Source of the DNA: Lelliottia jeotgali
GTDB taxonomy: Bacteria > Pseudomonadota > Gammaproteobacteria > Enterobacterales > Enterobacteriaceae
NCBI GenBank assembly: GCA_002271215.1
Contig: CP018628.1
Span: 1,550,001-1,614,000 of the forward strand
Length of the DNA stretch: 64,000 nucleotides
Reading direction: 5' to 3'
In this document: piece after piece, positions 43,756 through 52,343 of the stretch
Layout of the letters: the number at the start of each line of letters is the position of its first letter
How positions within the stretch are numbered: the stretch's first letter is position 1
Notes under the pieces: model-generated
What the model was told of the DNA's origin: nothing
What the model saw: the letters and a program-made list of their open reading frames with translations, nothing else
Databases searched by the model: none
Translations under genes and position numbers: made by a program

Positions 43756-45516
43756 TTATTTTGACCAGTATGCCGACTTAGCGCGCTGCAGCTTCTCGTA
43801 AGCCTTCAGCAGTGACTGATGCGCCGGGAAAGCTTTCAAATCACTATCCACAGCCTGCAGGCCGTAGAATGGTGCTTCACCGCTCAGGGCTGCACTTGCG
43901 GCTTCGACGGCATCTGCACCGTACATGCGCACGAAGGCATTGAGGTATTGCAACGGCTGGCGATCTTCTTCCTGAGACAACAGCAGCAGCGTTTGCAGGC
44001 AGCGGTAATAATTAGCACGCTCTGGGCTGAATACTGACTGATTGTACTCGATGGTCCATTCAGTCCAGGCCAGGGCCTGATCCAGATCGCCACCGGCCAG
44101 CGCCAGCATTGATTTCAGCTCGCCCACACGCAGGGTGTACCAGCCGTTATCTTTACCGGTTGCCAGGCCCAGTAGTTCGCGTACACGGGTCAGATCGTCG
44201 TGGCCTTCGTCGTCCAGTTGGGCGATCAGGTTCAGATAATCTTCTTTTTCCCACTCGCTGCCAGGCAGCGCAAGCAGCGTTTCACGCAGGTGGCTACCCA
44301 TGCTGTTGTTCGCCAGCCACAGATCTTCTGCCGGATAAATGTCGGACATGCCAGGCACGATAATGCGGCACGCGTAGACGCTCAGATGCTCGTAATCCGC
44401 GATGTACACTTCTTTATCTTCCGCTTTGAAGATAGCCATCAGCGTCGCGAACTCTTCTTCCGTGGTGCCAGAGAAACTCCAGTCAACGAACGGATAATCA
44501 GCGTCCTGCTTGAACATATCCCAGGAGATCAAACCGCTGGAATCGATGAAGTGGGTTTCGAGGTTGGTATGCTCGCCCACTTCTTCGTCGTCGAAGGTCG
44601 GTGGAGTAAAGACGTCGAGATCTTTCAGGCTACGGCCCTGAAGTAACTCGGTCACAGTTCGTTCCAGCGCCACGCCGAAGTCCGGGTGCGCACCAAACGA
44701 GGCGAAGCAGGTCCCGTTCGCTGGGTTGAACAGCACCACGCAGATAACCGGGTATTTGCCGCCCAGAGAACCGTCGTAAGCAAAGATTGGGAAACCTTCT
44801 GCTTCGAGTTTAGCGATGGATTCCACTACACCCGGGTAGCGGGCCAGCACGTCGCTCGGGATTTCCGGCAGGCTGATGGACTCCGCAATAATACGGTTTT
44901 TAATATGACGCTCAAACACCTCGGACAGGCCCTGAACACGGGCTTCGTTGCGGGTGTTTCCGGCGGACATGCCGTTAGACACGTACAGGTTACCGACGAT
45001 ATTCATCGGAATATAGACGGTCTGAACGTCAGACTGGCGGGTGAACGGCAGGGCGCAAATACCACGTTCGTCGTTGCCGGACTGCAGATCCACCAGCATC
45101 CCGGCGGTCAGTTCATTGTCAGGGTCGTAGAACTTACGCAGGCGTGCATCGAGAATGCCTTCTGGCAGTTCGTCATCTTCCGTCAGCGGGAACCACTTTT
45201 CGTTCGGGTAGTGTACGAACGGGCCGTTGGCGATGGTATCGCCAAGCCAGAAATCGGCGAAGAAATAGTTGGTGGACAGGCGCTCAAAATACTCACCCAG
45301 GGCAGAAGCGAGAGCCGCTTTTTTGGTGGCGCCTTTACCGTTGGTAAAGCACAGCGCACAGTCGGTGTCGCGAATATGCACGGACCAGACGTGGGGAACC
45401 GGGTTAAGCCAGGAGGCTTCTTCGATGTTAAAACCCAGGTCGGTCAGTTTTTGCTGGAAGCGAGCGATGGAATCTTCCAGTGCGGCGTCTTTGCCGGGGA
45501 TAAATGTTTGAGTCAT
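43756..45516 (-). CDS. ycaO: YcaO, YcaO-domain ATP-dependent protein
   Basis: The N-terminal two thirds form the ATP-binding YcaO domain (GKGATKKAALASALGEYFERLS, SAGNTRNEARVQGLSEVFERH). The C-terminal third looks helical and TPR-like (about 430-586). From ATG 45516 it has 586 residues, equal to E. coli. E. coli YcaO assists RimO in methylthiolation of ribosomal protein S12; its own chemistry is not settled. There is no azole-peptide biosynthesis gene nearby, so a bacteriocin role is unlikely. It lies next to focA but ends at its own terminator. Confidence 0.96.
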   Translation of the reverse strand: MTQTFIPGKDAALEDSIARFQQKLTDLGFNIEEASWLNPVPHVWSVHIRDTDCALCFTNGKGATKKAALASALGEYFERLSTNYFFADFWLGDTIANGPFVHYPNEKWFPLTEDDELPEGILDARLRKFYDPDNELTAGMLVDLQSGNDERGICALPFTRQSDVQTVYIPMNIVGNLYVSNGMSAGNTRNEARVQGLSEVFERHIKNRIIAESISLPEIPSDVLARYPGVVESIAKLEAEGFPIFAYDGSLGGKYPVICVVLFNPANGTCFASFGAHPDFGVALERTVTELLQGRSLKDLDVFTPPTFDDEEVGEHTNLETHFIDSSGLISWDMFKQDADYPFVDWSFSGTTEEEFATLMAIFKAEDKEVYIADYEHLSVYACRIIVPGMSDIYPAEDLWLANNSMGSHLRETLLALPGSEWEKEDYLNLIAQLDDEGHDDLTRVRELLGLATGKDNGWYTLRVGELKSMLALAGGDLDQALAWTEWTIEYNQSVFSPERANYYRCLQTLLLLSQEEDRQPLQYLNAFVRMYGADAVEAASAALSGEAPFYGLQAVDSDLKAFPAHQSLLKAYEKLQRAKSAYWSK

Positions 45517-45654
45517 GGCGATCACTTTTATCGTACGTAAAGCGCGCAATGATACGGGTTTTGCGTGACAGGCGCTATCTTCGCGAGGACGACGGCGAAA
45601 ATAAAAGACTCAGCTATGCTTAACAGCAGTAACTTACTGTTAAGGCGAATAAAA

Positions 45655-46347
45655 ATGAAAGCGTTCGATCTTCACCGGATGGCATTAGATAAAGTACCGA
45701 TGGAGTTTTTAGGCGAAGTGGCGTTGCGCAGTCTCTACACCTTTATTCTGGTCTTTCTGTTTCTCAAAATCACCGGACGGCGCGGCGTGCGCCAGATGTC
45801 GCTGTTTGAGGTGCTGATCATCCTCACCCTCGGTTCTGCGGCGGGTGACGTGGCCTTTTATGATGACGTGCCGATGATTCCGGTGCTGATCGTGTTTGTC
45901 ACCCTGGGATTGCTGTATCGCCTGGTGATGTGGCTGATGTCGAAAAGTGAAAAAATCGAGGATCTGCTGGAAGGGAAACCGGTGGTGATCGTCGAACAAG
46001 GTCAGTTGGCCTGGGAGAAAGTCCGCAGTGCCAACATGACCGAATTTGAGTTTTTTATGGAGCTGCGCTTAAACAGCGTGGAGCAGCTGGGGCAGGTGCG
46101 ACTGGCAATCATGGAAACCAACGGCCAGATCAGCGTGTATTACTACGATGATGCCGACGTAAAGCCCGGTCTGTGTATTTTGCCTGATGAATACGTTGAG
46201 CGATTTACCACCGTTCCCGAAGCGGGGCAGTACGCCTGTCGACGCTGTAGCCATGTGATCGCGATGCAGCCAGGCGATCATCAACTCTGTCCTCGCTGCG
46301 CGAATCCAGTATGGACTAAGGTGAGCCGGGCAAAACGCATCACCTGA
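45655..46347 (+). CDS. ycaP: YcaP, DUF421 membrane protein
   Basis: The protein has three N-terminal hydrophobic helices and a C-terminal DUF421 domain. From ATG 45655, after TAAGGCG, it has 230 residues, equal to E. coli. A CX2C pair near the C-terminus (CRRC and CPRC) suggests a zinc ribbon. Function is unknown. It is divergent from ycaO. An in-frame extension of 30 codons upstream runs into the intergenic region and is not used in E. coli. Confidence 0.93.
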   Translation: MKAFDLHRMALDKVPMEFLGEVALRSLYTFILVFLFLKITGRRGVRQMSLFEVLIILTLGSAAGDVAFYDDVPMIPVLIVFVTLGLLYRLVMWLMSKSEKIEDLLEGKPVVIVEQGQLAWEKVRSANMTEFEFFMELRLNSVEQLGQVRLAIMETNGQISVYYYDDADVKPGLCILPDEYVERFTTVPEAGQYACRRCSHVIAMQPGDHQLCPRCANPVWTKVSRAKRIT

Positions 46348-46509
46348 CAGCCAATTTGTCGGTTTTGTGACAACGCGCTGGCAGAATGTTTTGTGTGAGC
46401 GGGGACACATTTTCTTAGGTCTCAGTTTTAGACATTGCGGCGCGTGTCACTGAATGATAAAACCGATATCCACAGTTATAACTTATGAATTTAAGCGTGG
46501 TGAGGGTAA

Positions 46510-47598
46510 ATGGCTCAGGTCTTTAATTTCAGTTCAGGTCCGGCAATGCTACCGGCGGATGTGCTTAAACAAACTCAACAAGAGCTTTGCGACTGGCAGG
46601 GTCTTGGGACGTCGGTGATGGAAATCAGCCACCGTGGAAAAGAGTTTATCCAGGTCGCCGAAGAGGCAGAAACGGATTTTCGCGATCTGCTGAATATCCC
46701 CTCGAACTACAAAGTATTGTTCTGTCACGGCGGTGGGCGCGGTCAGTTTGCGGGTATCCCGCTGAACTTGCTGGGCGATAAAACGACTGCAGATTACGTG
46801 GATGCCGGTTACTGGGCGGCCAGCGCGGTAAAAGAAGCTAAAAAATACTGCACCCCGAATGTCATTGACGCGAAAATTACCGTCGATGGCCTGCGTGGCG
46901 TCACACCGATGAATGAATGGCAGCTGTCAGACACTGCAGCGTACCTTCATTACTGCCCGAACGAAACTATCGACGGGATTGCCATTCACGAAGAGCCAAA
47001 CTTTGGCGACAACGTGGTGGTGACCGCCGATCTCTCTTCGACTATTCTCTCTGGCCCGCTGGATGTCAGCCGCTACGGCGTGATTTATGCTGGTGCGCAG
47101 AAAAACATCGGCCCGGCCGGGCTGACGCTGGTAATTGTCCGCGACGATCTGCTGGGCAAAGCGCACCAGGCCTGTCCGTCGATTCTGGACTACACCGTCC
47201 TGAACGATAACGACTCCATGTTCAACACCCCGCCGACTTTCGCCTGGTATCTTTCTGGTCTGGTCTTTAAATGGCTGAAGAAAAATGGCGGTGTAGCGCA
47301 GATGGACAAGATCAACCAGCAGAAATCAACCCTGCTGTATAGCGTGATTGACGGCAGCGATTTCTATCGCAACGACGTAGCCAAAGCGAACCGTTCACGC
47401 ATGAACGTGCCGTTCCAGCTGGCAGACAGCAATCTCGACAAACTGTTCCTCGAAGAGTCCTTCGCTGCGGGCCTGCACGCGCTGAAAGGCCACCGCGTTG
47501 TCGGCGGTATGCGTGCTTCTATCTATAATGCAATGCCGCTGGAAGGCGTCAAAGCGCTGACTGATTTTATGGTCGACTTCGAACGTCGCCACGGTTAA
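46510..47598 (+). CDS. serC: Phosphoserine aminotransferase
   Basis: SerC makes 3-phosphoserine for serine biosynthesis and also acts in pyridoxal phosphate synthesis. The 362 residues match E. coli. The PLP lysine is K198 in [10 protein letters not shown]. It is first gene of the serC-aroA operon, with 70 bases to aroA that contain an attenuator-like hairpin. Confidence 0.98.
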   Translation: MAQVFNFSSGPAMLPADVLKQTQQELCDWQGLGTSVMEISHRGKEFIQVAEEAETDFRDLLNIPSNYKVLFCHGGGRGQFAGIPLNLLGDKTTADYVDAGYWAASAVKEAKKYCTPNVIDAKITVDGLRGVTPMNEWQLSDTAAYLHYCPNETIDGIAIHEEPNFGDNVVVTADLSSTILSGPLDVSRYGVIYAGAQKNIGPAGLTLVIVRDDLLGKAHQACPSILDYTVLNDNDSMFNTPPTFAWYLSGLVFKWLKKNGGVAQMDKINQQKSTLLYSVIDGSDFYRNDVAKANRSRMNVPFQLADSNLDKLFLEESFAAGLHALKGHRVVGGMRASIYNAMPLEGVKALTDFMVDFERRHG

Positions 47599-47614
47599 TA
47601 GTGCGATTTTTCAC

Positions 47615-47641
47615 CCCCGTAGCCCGGCTTCGGGGTTTTTA
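47615..47641 (+). terminator. Intercistronic attenuator between serC and aroA
   Basis: A CCCCG / CGGGG stem enclosing a GC-rich arm, followed by five T, lies between two genes of one operon. In E. coli and Salmonella a partial terminator here lets serC be expressed above aroA. Confidence 0.75.
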
Positions 47642-47668
47642 TTATGTTGATTTGAGAGTTAAGTTTTC

Positions 47669-48952
47669 ATGGAATCCCTGACGTTACAACCGATCGCGCG
47701 TGTCGATGGCACCATCAATTTGCCTGGTTCAAAAAGTGTCTCCAACCGCGCGCTGCTGCTGGCTGCGCTGGCAAACGGCACCACTGTCCTTACTAATCTG
47801 TTGGATAGCGATGACGTTCGCCACATGCTGAATGCGCTGAAAGCGTTAGGCGTTCAGTACACTCTCTCAGCCGATCGTACGCGTTGTGAAGTGTCGGGAA
47901 ATGGCGGAGCGCTACAATCCGCTGAAGAGCTTGAACTGTTTCTCGGCAACGCGGGGACGGCAATGCGCCCACTGGCGGCTGCACTGTGTCTTGGCAGCAA
48001 CAATATTGTGCTAACCGGCGAGCCACGCATGAAAGAGCGCCCGATCGGTCATCTGGTGGATGCCCTGCGTCAGGGCGGTGCGCAGATTGATTATCTGGAG
48101 CAGGAAAACTATCCGCCACTGCGTCTTCGCGGTGGATTTACCGGCGGTGAAGTGGCTGTCGATGGTAGCGTCTCCAGCCAGTTCCTGACGGCGCTGCTGA
48201 TGACAGCGCCGCTGGCTCCGCAGGATACGGTTATTAGCATCAAAGGCGAGCTGGTTTCTAAACCTTATATTGATATCACGCTGCACCTGATGAAGACGTT
48301 TGGCGTTGAGGTTGAAAACCAGGCGTACCAGCGCTTTGTGGTACGCGGTGGTCAGCAATATCAGTCGCCGGGCAACTATCTTGTCGAAGGCGATGCGTCA
48401 TCTGCATCTTACTTCCTTGCCGCGGGTGCAATTAAAGGCGGTACCGTTAAAGTCACCGGTATCGGCCGTAACAGCGTTCAGGGCGATATTCGTTTTGCTG
48501 ACGTACTGGAAAAAATGGGCGCAGTTATCACCTGGGGAGACGATTTCATCTCTTGCACACACGGTGAACTGAATGCCATTGATATGGACATGAACCATAT
48601 CCCTGATGCGGCGATGACCATTGCCACGGCAGCGCTGTTTGCCAAAGGCACCACTACGCTGCGCAATATCTACAACTGGCGCGTGAAAGAGACCGATCGC
48701 CTGTTTGCGATGGCAACGGAACTGCGCAAAGTGGGCGCCGAAGTGGAAGAGGGCGAAGACTACATTCGCGTGACACCGCCGGCCAAATTGCAGGTTGCTG
48801 AAATTGGCACATACAACGATCACCGCATGGCGATGTGTTTCTCGCTGGTGGCGCTGTCTGATACGCCTGTGACCATTCTTGACCCGAAATGCACCGCGAA
48901 AACTTTCCCGGATTATTTCGAACAGCTGGCGCGCATCAGTACGCTCGCATGA
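47669..48952 (+). CDS. aroA: EPSP synthase (3-phosphoshikimate 1-carboxyvinyltransferase)
   Basis: AroA joins shikimate-3-phosphate and PEP in aromatic amino acid synthesis. The 427 residues match E. coli. K22 lies in [13 protein letters not shown]; the loop GNAGTAMRP spans 93-101 with G96, T97 and P101 in the usual glyphosate-sensitive class I form. It is second gene of serC-aroA. The gene ycaL, which follows in K-12, is absent; cmk comes next. Confidence 0.98.
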   Translation: MESLTLQPIARVDGTINLPGSKSVSNRALLLAALANGTTVLTNLLDSDDVRHMLNALKALGVQYTLSADRTRCEVSGNGGALQSAEELELFLGNAGTAMRPLAAALCLGSNNIVLTGEPRMKERPIGHLVDALRQGGAQIDYLEQENYPPLRLRGGFTGGEVAVDGSVSSQFLTALLMTAPLAPQDTVISIKGELVSKPYIDITLHLMKTFGVEVENQAYQRFVVRGGQQYQSPGNYLVEGDASSASYFLAAGAIKGGTVKVTGIGRNSVQGDIRFADVLEKMGAVITWGDDFISCTHGELNAIDMDMNHIPDAAMTIATAALFAKGTTTLRNIYNWRVKETDRLFAMATELRKVGAEVEEGEDYIRVTPPAKLQVAEIGTYNDHRMAMCFSLVALSDTPVTILDPKCTAKTFPDYFEQLARISTLA

Positions 48953-48960
48953 TAAAACCC

Positions 48961-48988
48961 TGCCGCATCAACGGGTGCGGCATTTACT
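48961..48988 (+). terminator. Probable terminator of aroA
   Basis: A perfect 7-bp stem TGCCGCA / TGCGGCA with an 8-base loop follows the aroA stop by 8 bases. The T-run is short and interrupted. Confidence 0.6.
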
Positions 48989-49085
48989 TACGCTTCCTGA
49001 CGTTGTTCCCGCCCATTTCTTCTACACTCTGCTTCATTAATTCCGTAATTTGCACGCAAAGATAACAGTTGCGCACTTTGGCGCG

Positions 49086-49091
49086 TATAAT
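49086..49091 (+). promoter_or_regulatory. -10 element of cmk promoter
   Basis: A perfect TATAAT lies 45 bases before the cmk start. The -35 is weak (TAACAG at 17-base spacing). It likely starts the cmk-rpsA transcript. Confidence 0.5.
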
Positions 49092-49136
49092 GCGCGGCGT
49101 TCATGTTGACGGTATGCCTTAATGAAGGAGAAAAAG

Positions 49137-49820
49137 ATGACGGCAGTTGCCCCGGTAATCACGATTGATGGGCCAAGTGGCGCAGGGAAAGGGACTCTGT
49201 GTAAAGCGATGGCGGAAGCCTTGCAATGGCATCTTTTAGACTCGGGAGCAATCTATCGCGTACTGGCGTTAGCGGCGCTTCATCATCATGTGGATGTGGC
49301 TTCCGAAGAGGCGCTGGTTCCATTGGCTGCGCATCTTGATGTCCGCTTCGTCTCGACTAATGGCAACCTGGAAGTCATTCTTGAAGGGGAAGACGTGAGC
49401 GGTGAAATCCGCACCCAGGAAGTCGCGAATGCTGCCTCTCAGGTGGCTGCGTTCCCGCGCGTTCGTGAAGCATTATTACGTCGTCAGCGCGCGTTCCGTG
49501 ACGCACCAGGTCTGATTGCGGACGGTCGTGATATGGGAACCGTGGTGTTTCCTGACGCGCCAGTGAAAATTTTCCTTGACGCCTCCTCCGAAGAACGCGC
49601 ACAACGTCGTATGCTTCAGTTGCAGGAAAAAGGCTTTAGTGTTAACTTTGATCGCCTTTTATCCGAGATAAAAGAGCGCGATGACCGCGATCGTAATCGT
49701 ACTGTAGCCCCACTTGTTCCGGCAGACGATGCTTTAGTGCTCGATTCTACCCGATTAACTATTGAGCAAGTGATTGAAAAAGCGTTACAATACGCGCGCC
49801 AGAAATTGGCACTCGCTTAA
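49137..49820 (+). CDS. cmk: Cytidylate kinase
   Basis: Cmk phosphorylates CMP and dCMP. I use ATG 49137 (227 residues), as AAGGAG lies 5-6 bases upstream and this matches E. coli; an ATG five codons earlier overlaps the ribosome site. The P-loop GPSGAGKGT is at 12-20, and the [11 protein letters not shown] nucleoside-binding motif is present. rpsA follows after 108 bases, the usual cmk-rpsA arrangement. Confidence 0.98.
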   Translation: MTAVAPVITIDGPSGAGKGTLCKAMAEALQWHLLDSGAIYRVLALAALHHHVDVASEEALVPLAAHLDVRFVSTNGNLEVILEGEDVSGEIRTQEVANAASQVAAFPRVREALLRRQRAFRDAPGLIADGRDMGTVVFPDAPVKIFLDASSEERAQRRMLQLQEKGFSVNFDRLLSEIKERDDRDRNRTVAPLVPADDALVLDSTRLTIEQVIEKALQYARQKLALA

Positions 49821-49928
49821 CCGCGACAGATTTGAAGTACCCCGCTGCAATGGATTGACGGTGGGTATGTGAAACAACCCCATCCGGCATGGAGCCAGGT
49901 GGACGTTATATTAACCTGAAGATTAAAC

Positions 49929-51602
49929 ATGACTGAATCTTTTGCTCAACTATTTGAAGAATCCTTAAAAACAATCGAAACCCGTCCGGGTTCCATCGTT
50001 CGTGGTGTTGTTGTTGCTATCGACAAAGATATCGTACTGGTTGACGCCGGTCTGAAATCTGAGTCTGCCATTCCGGCAGAGCAGTTCAAAAACGCCCAGG
50101 GCGAACTGGAAATCCAGGTTGGTGACGAAGTTGACGTTGCACTGGATGCAGTAGAAGACGGCTTCGGTGAAACTCTGCTGTCCCGTGAGAAAGCTAAACG
50201 TCACGAAGCTTGGATCACGCTGGAAAAAGCTTACGAAGAAGCTGAAACTGTAGTCGGTGTTATCAACGGCAAAGTTAAAGGTGGCTTCACTGTTGAGCTG
50301 AACGGTATTCGCGCGTTCCTGCCAGGTTCTCTGGTAGACGTTCGTCCGGTTCGCGACACTCTGCACCTCGAAGGCAAAGAGCTTGAGTTCAAAGTTATCA
50401 AGCTTGACCAGAAGCGTAACAACGTTGTTGTTTCTCGTCGTGCCGTTATCGAATCTGAGAACAGCGCAGAACGCGATCAGCTGCTGGAAAACCTCCAGGA
50501 AGGCATGGAAGTTAAAGGTATCGTTAAGAACCTCACTGACTACGGTGCATTCGTTGATCTGGGTGGCGTTGATGGCCTGCTGCACATCACCGACATGGCG
50601 TGGAAACGCGTTAAACACCCAAGCGAAATCGTGAACGTTGGCGACGAAATCACTGTTAAAGTGCTGAAGTTCGACCGCGAGCGTACTCGTGTATCCCTGG
50701 GCCTGAAACAGCTGGGCGAAGATCCATGGGTCGCTATCGCTAAGCGTTACCCAGAAGGTACTCGTCTGACTGGTCGCGTGACCAACCTGACCGACTACGG
50801 CTGCTTCGTTGAAATCGAAGAAGGCGTTGAAGGCCTGGTGCACGTTTCCGAAATGGACTGGACCAACAAAAACATCCACCCATCCAAAGTTGTTAACGTT
50901 GGTGATGTAGTGGAAGTGATGGTTCTGGATATCGACGAAGAACGTCGTCGTATCTCCCTGGGCCTGAAGCAGTGCAAAAACAACCCATGGCAGCAGTTCG
51001 CGGAAACCCATAACAAGGGCGACCGTGTTGAAGGTAAAATCAAGTCTATCACTGACTTCGGTATCTTCATCGGCCTGGACGGCGGCATCGATGGCCTGGT
51101 TCACCTGTCTGACATCTCCTGGAACGTTACAGGCGAAGAAGCAGTACGTGAATACAAAAAAGGCGACGAAATCGCTGCAGTTGTTCTGCAGGTTGACGCA
51201 GAACGTGAACGTATCTCCCTGGGCGTTAAACAGCTCGCAGAAGATCCGTTCAACAACTGGGTTGCACTGAACAAGAAAGGCGCAATCGTAAACGGTAAAG
51301 TGACTGCAGTTGACGCTAAAGGCGCAACCGTAGAACTGGCTGACGGCGTTGAAGGTTACCTGCGCGCTTCTGAAGCTTCACGTGACCGCGTTGAAGATGC
51401 AACTCTGGTTCTGAGCGTTGGCGACGACGTTGAAGCTAAATTCACCGGTGTTGACCGTAAGAACCGTGCAATCAGCCTGTCTGTTCGTGCTAAAGACGAA
51501 GCTGATGAGAAAGATGCAATCGCAACTGTTAACAAACAGGAAGATGCAGGTTTCTCTAACAACGCAATGGCTGAAGCTTTCAAAGCAGCTAAAGGCGAGT
51601 AA
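49929..51602 (+). CDS. rpsA: Ribosomal protein S1
   Basis: S1 brings mRNA to the 30S subunit and also unwinds it. The 557 residues match E. coli. Six S1 (OB-fold) repeats are visible, the last four with the regular pattern [13 protein letters not shown] / [13 protein letters not shown] / [13 protein letters not shown] and so on. Codon use is extremely biased, with a long open antisense frame as a by-product. In E. coli S1 represses its own translation. Confidence 0.99.
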   Translation: MTESFAQLFEESLKTIETRPGSIVRGVVVAIDKDIVLVDAGLKSESAIPAEQFKNAQGELEIQVGDEVDVALDAVEDGFGETLLSREKAKRHEAWITLEKAYEEAETVVGVINGKVKGGFTVELNGIRAFLPGSLVDVRPVRDTLHLEGKELEFKVIKLDQKRNNVVVSRRAVIESENSAERDQLLENLQEGMEVKGIVKNLTDYGAFVDLGGVDGLLHITDMAWKRVKHPSEIVNVGDEITVKVLKFDRERTRVSLGLKQLGEDPWVAIAKRYPEGTRLTGRVTNLTDYGCFVEIEEGVEGLVHVSEMDWTNKNIHPSKVVNVGDVVEVMVLDIDEERRRISLGLKQCKNNPWQQFAETHNKGDRVEGKIKSITDFGIFIGLDGGIDGLVHLSDISWNVTGEEAVREYKKGDEIAAVVLQVDAERERISLGVKQLAEDPFNNWVALNKKGAIVNGKVTAVDAKGATVELADGVEGYLRASEASRDRVEDATLVLSVGDDVEAKFTGVDRKNRAISLSVRAKDEADEKDAIATVNKQEDAGFSNNAMAEAFKAAKGE

Positions 51603-51631
51603 TTTCAAGTGCTCTACATCATTTGAACGGT

Positions 51632-51735
51632 AACAAGGCAACGAGCCTGTGAATCCCCAGGAGCCGACTTAAGTCAGTGACTGGGGTGAAGAGGCGAAGT
51701 TAACGTAGTGACCGCTCGAAGGATGACGAGCAGAC
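51632..51735 (+). other. Structured intercistronic element between rpsA and ihfB
   Basis: About 100 bases downstream of rpsA can fold: CCCCAG (51655-51660) pairs with CTGGGG (51681-51686), with the palindrome GACTTAAGTC inside, and CTCG (51716-51719) pairs with CGAG (51727-51730). No ORF or ribosome site is present. It precedes the rpsA terminator. I have the impression that similar strings (GTGACTGGGGTGA...) occur at other enterobacterial loci, which would make it a dispersed repeat, but I cannot confirm this here. Confidence 0.45.
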
Positions 51736-51772
51736 TTGACAGATTGCAGGATTCGTTCTGTAATCAATAACA

Positions 51773-51797
51773 AAGGGCGGCTACGGCCGCCCTTGTT
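51773..51797 (+). terminator. Terminator of rpsA
   Basis: A perfect 9-bp stem AAGGGCGGC / GCCGCCCTT with a TACG loop is followed by a short T-rich run. Confidence 0.85.
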
Positions 51798-51841
51798 TAA
51801 TAAGCTGTTCAGCTAATTGGTTTGAAGGAACCGGAGGAATC

Positions 51842-52129
51842 ATGACCAAGTCAGAATTGATTGAAAGACTTGCCAGCCAACAATCGCACATCCCAGCAAA
51901 AGCAGTGGAAGATGCAGTGAAAGAGATGCTAGAGCATATGGCCTCGACTCTTGCACAGGGCGAGCGCATTGAAATCCGCGGTTTCGGTAGTTTCTCTCTG
52001 CATTATCGTGCACCACGAACCGGGCGTAACCCGAAGACTGGCGATAAAGTTGACCTGGAAGGCAAATACGTTCCGCACTTTAAGCCGGGTAAAGAGCTGC
52101 GCGATCGCGCCAACATTTACGGAAACTGA
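51842..52129 (+). CDS. ihfB: Integration host factor subunit beta
   Basis: IHF is the heterodimeric DNA-bending protein used in transcription, replication and recombination. The 95 residues are one more than E. coli (extra C-terminal N). The HU/IHF signature [18 protein letters not shown] spans about 46-63, with the intercalating proline in the arm. GGAGG lies 4 bases before the ATG. A terminator follows. Confidence 0.98.
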   Translation: MTKSELIERLASQQSHIPAKAVEDAVKEMLEHMASTLAQGERIEIRGFGSFSLHYRAPRTGRNPKTGDKVDLEGKYVPHFKPGKELRDRANIYGN

Positions 52130-52160
52130 GTTCAGCCTACGGGCGAAACTGGGTTATCTA

Positions 52161-52187
52161 AAAAAAGCACCTTCGGGTGCTTTTTTT
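52161..52187 (+). terminator. Terminator of ihfB
   Basis: An 11-bp stem AAAAAAGCACC / GGTGCTTTTTT with a TTCG tetraloop and a T-run lies 31 bases after ihfB. Confidence 0.93.
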
Positions 52188-52343
52188 ATACATTGAATTC
52201 AGAAAGCTGAAGCGGCGCTGCATTTCATCATTTTAGTTGCAGCAAGCTGGCACATTCTCTCCAGCAGTGGCCGTAAACTCACTTTTTCCTGGCTGACTCC
52301 CTAATATTCCCGCTGCACACTCTCTTAGAACAGGGAGGTGTAT

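Noticed and set aside
49965..51104. 379-codon open frame antisense to rpsA
   Set aside because: It mirrors the strong codon bias of rpsA, has low-complexity F/N/V-rich composition and no ribosome site; a shadow of S1.
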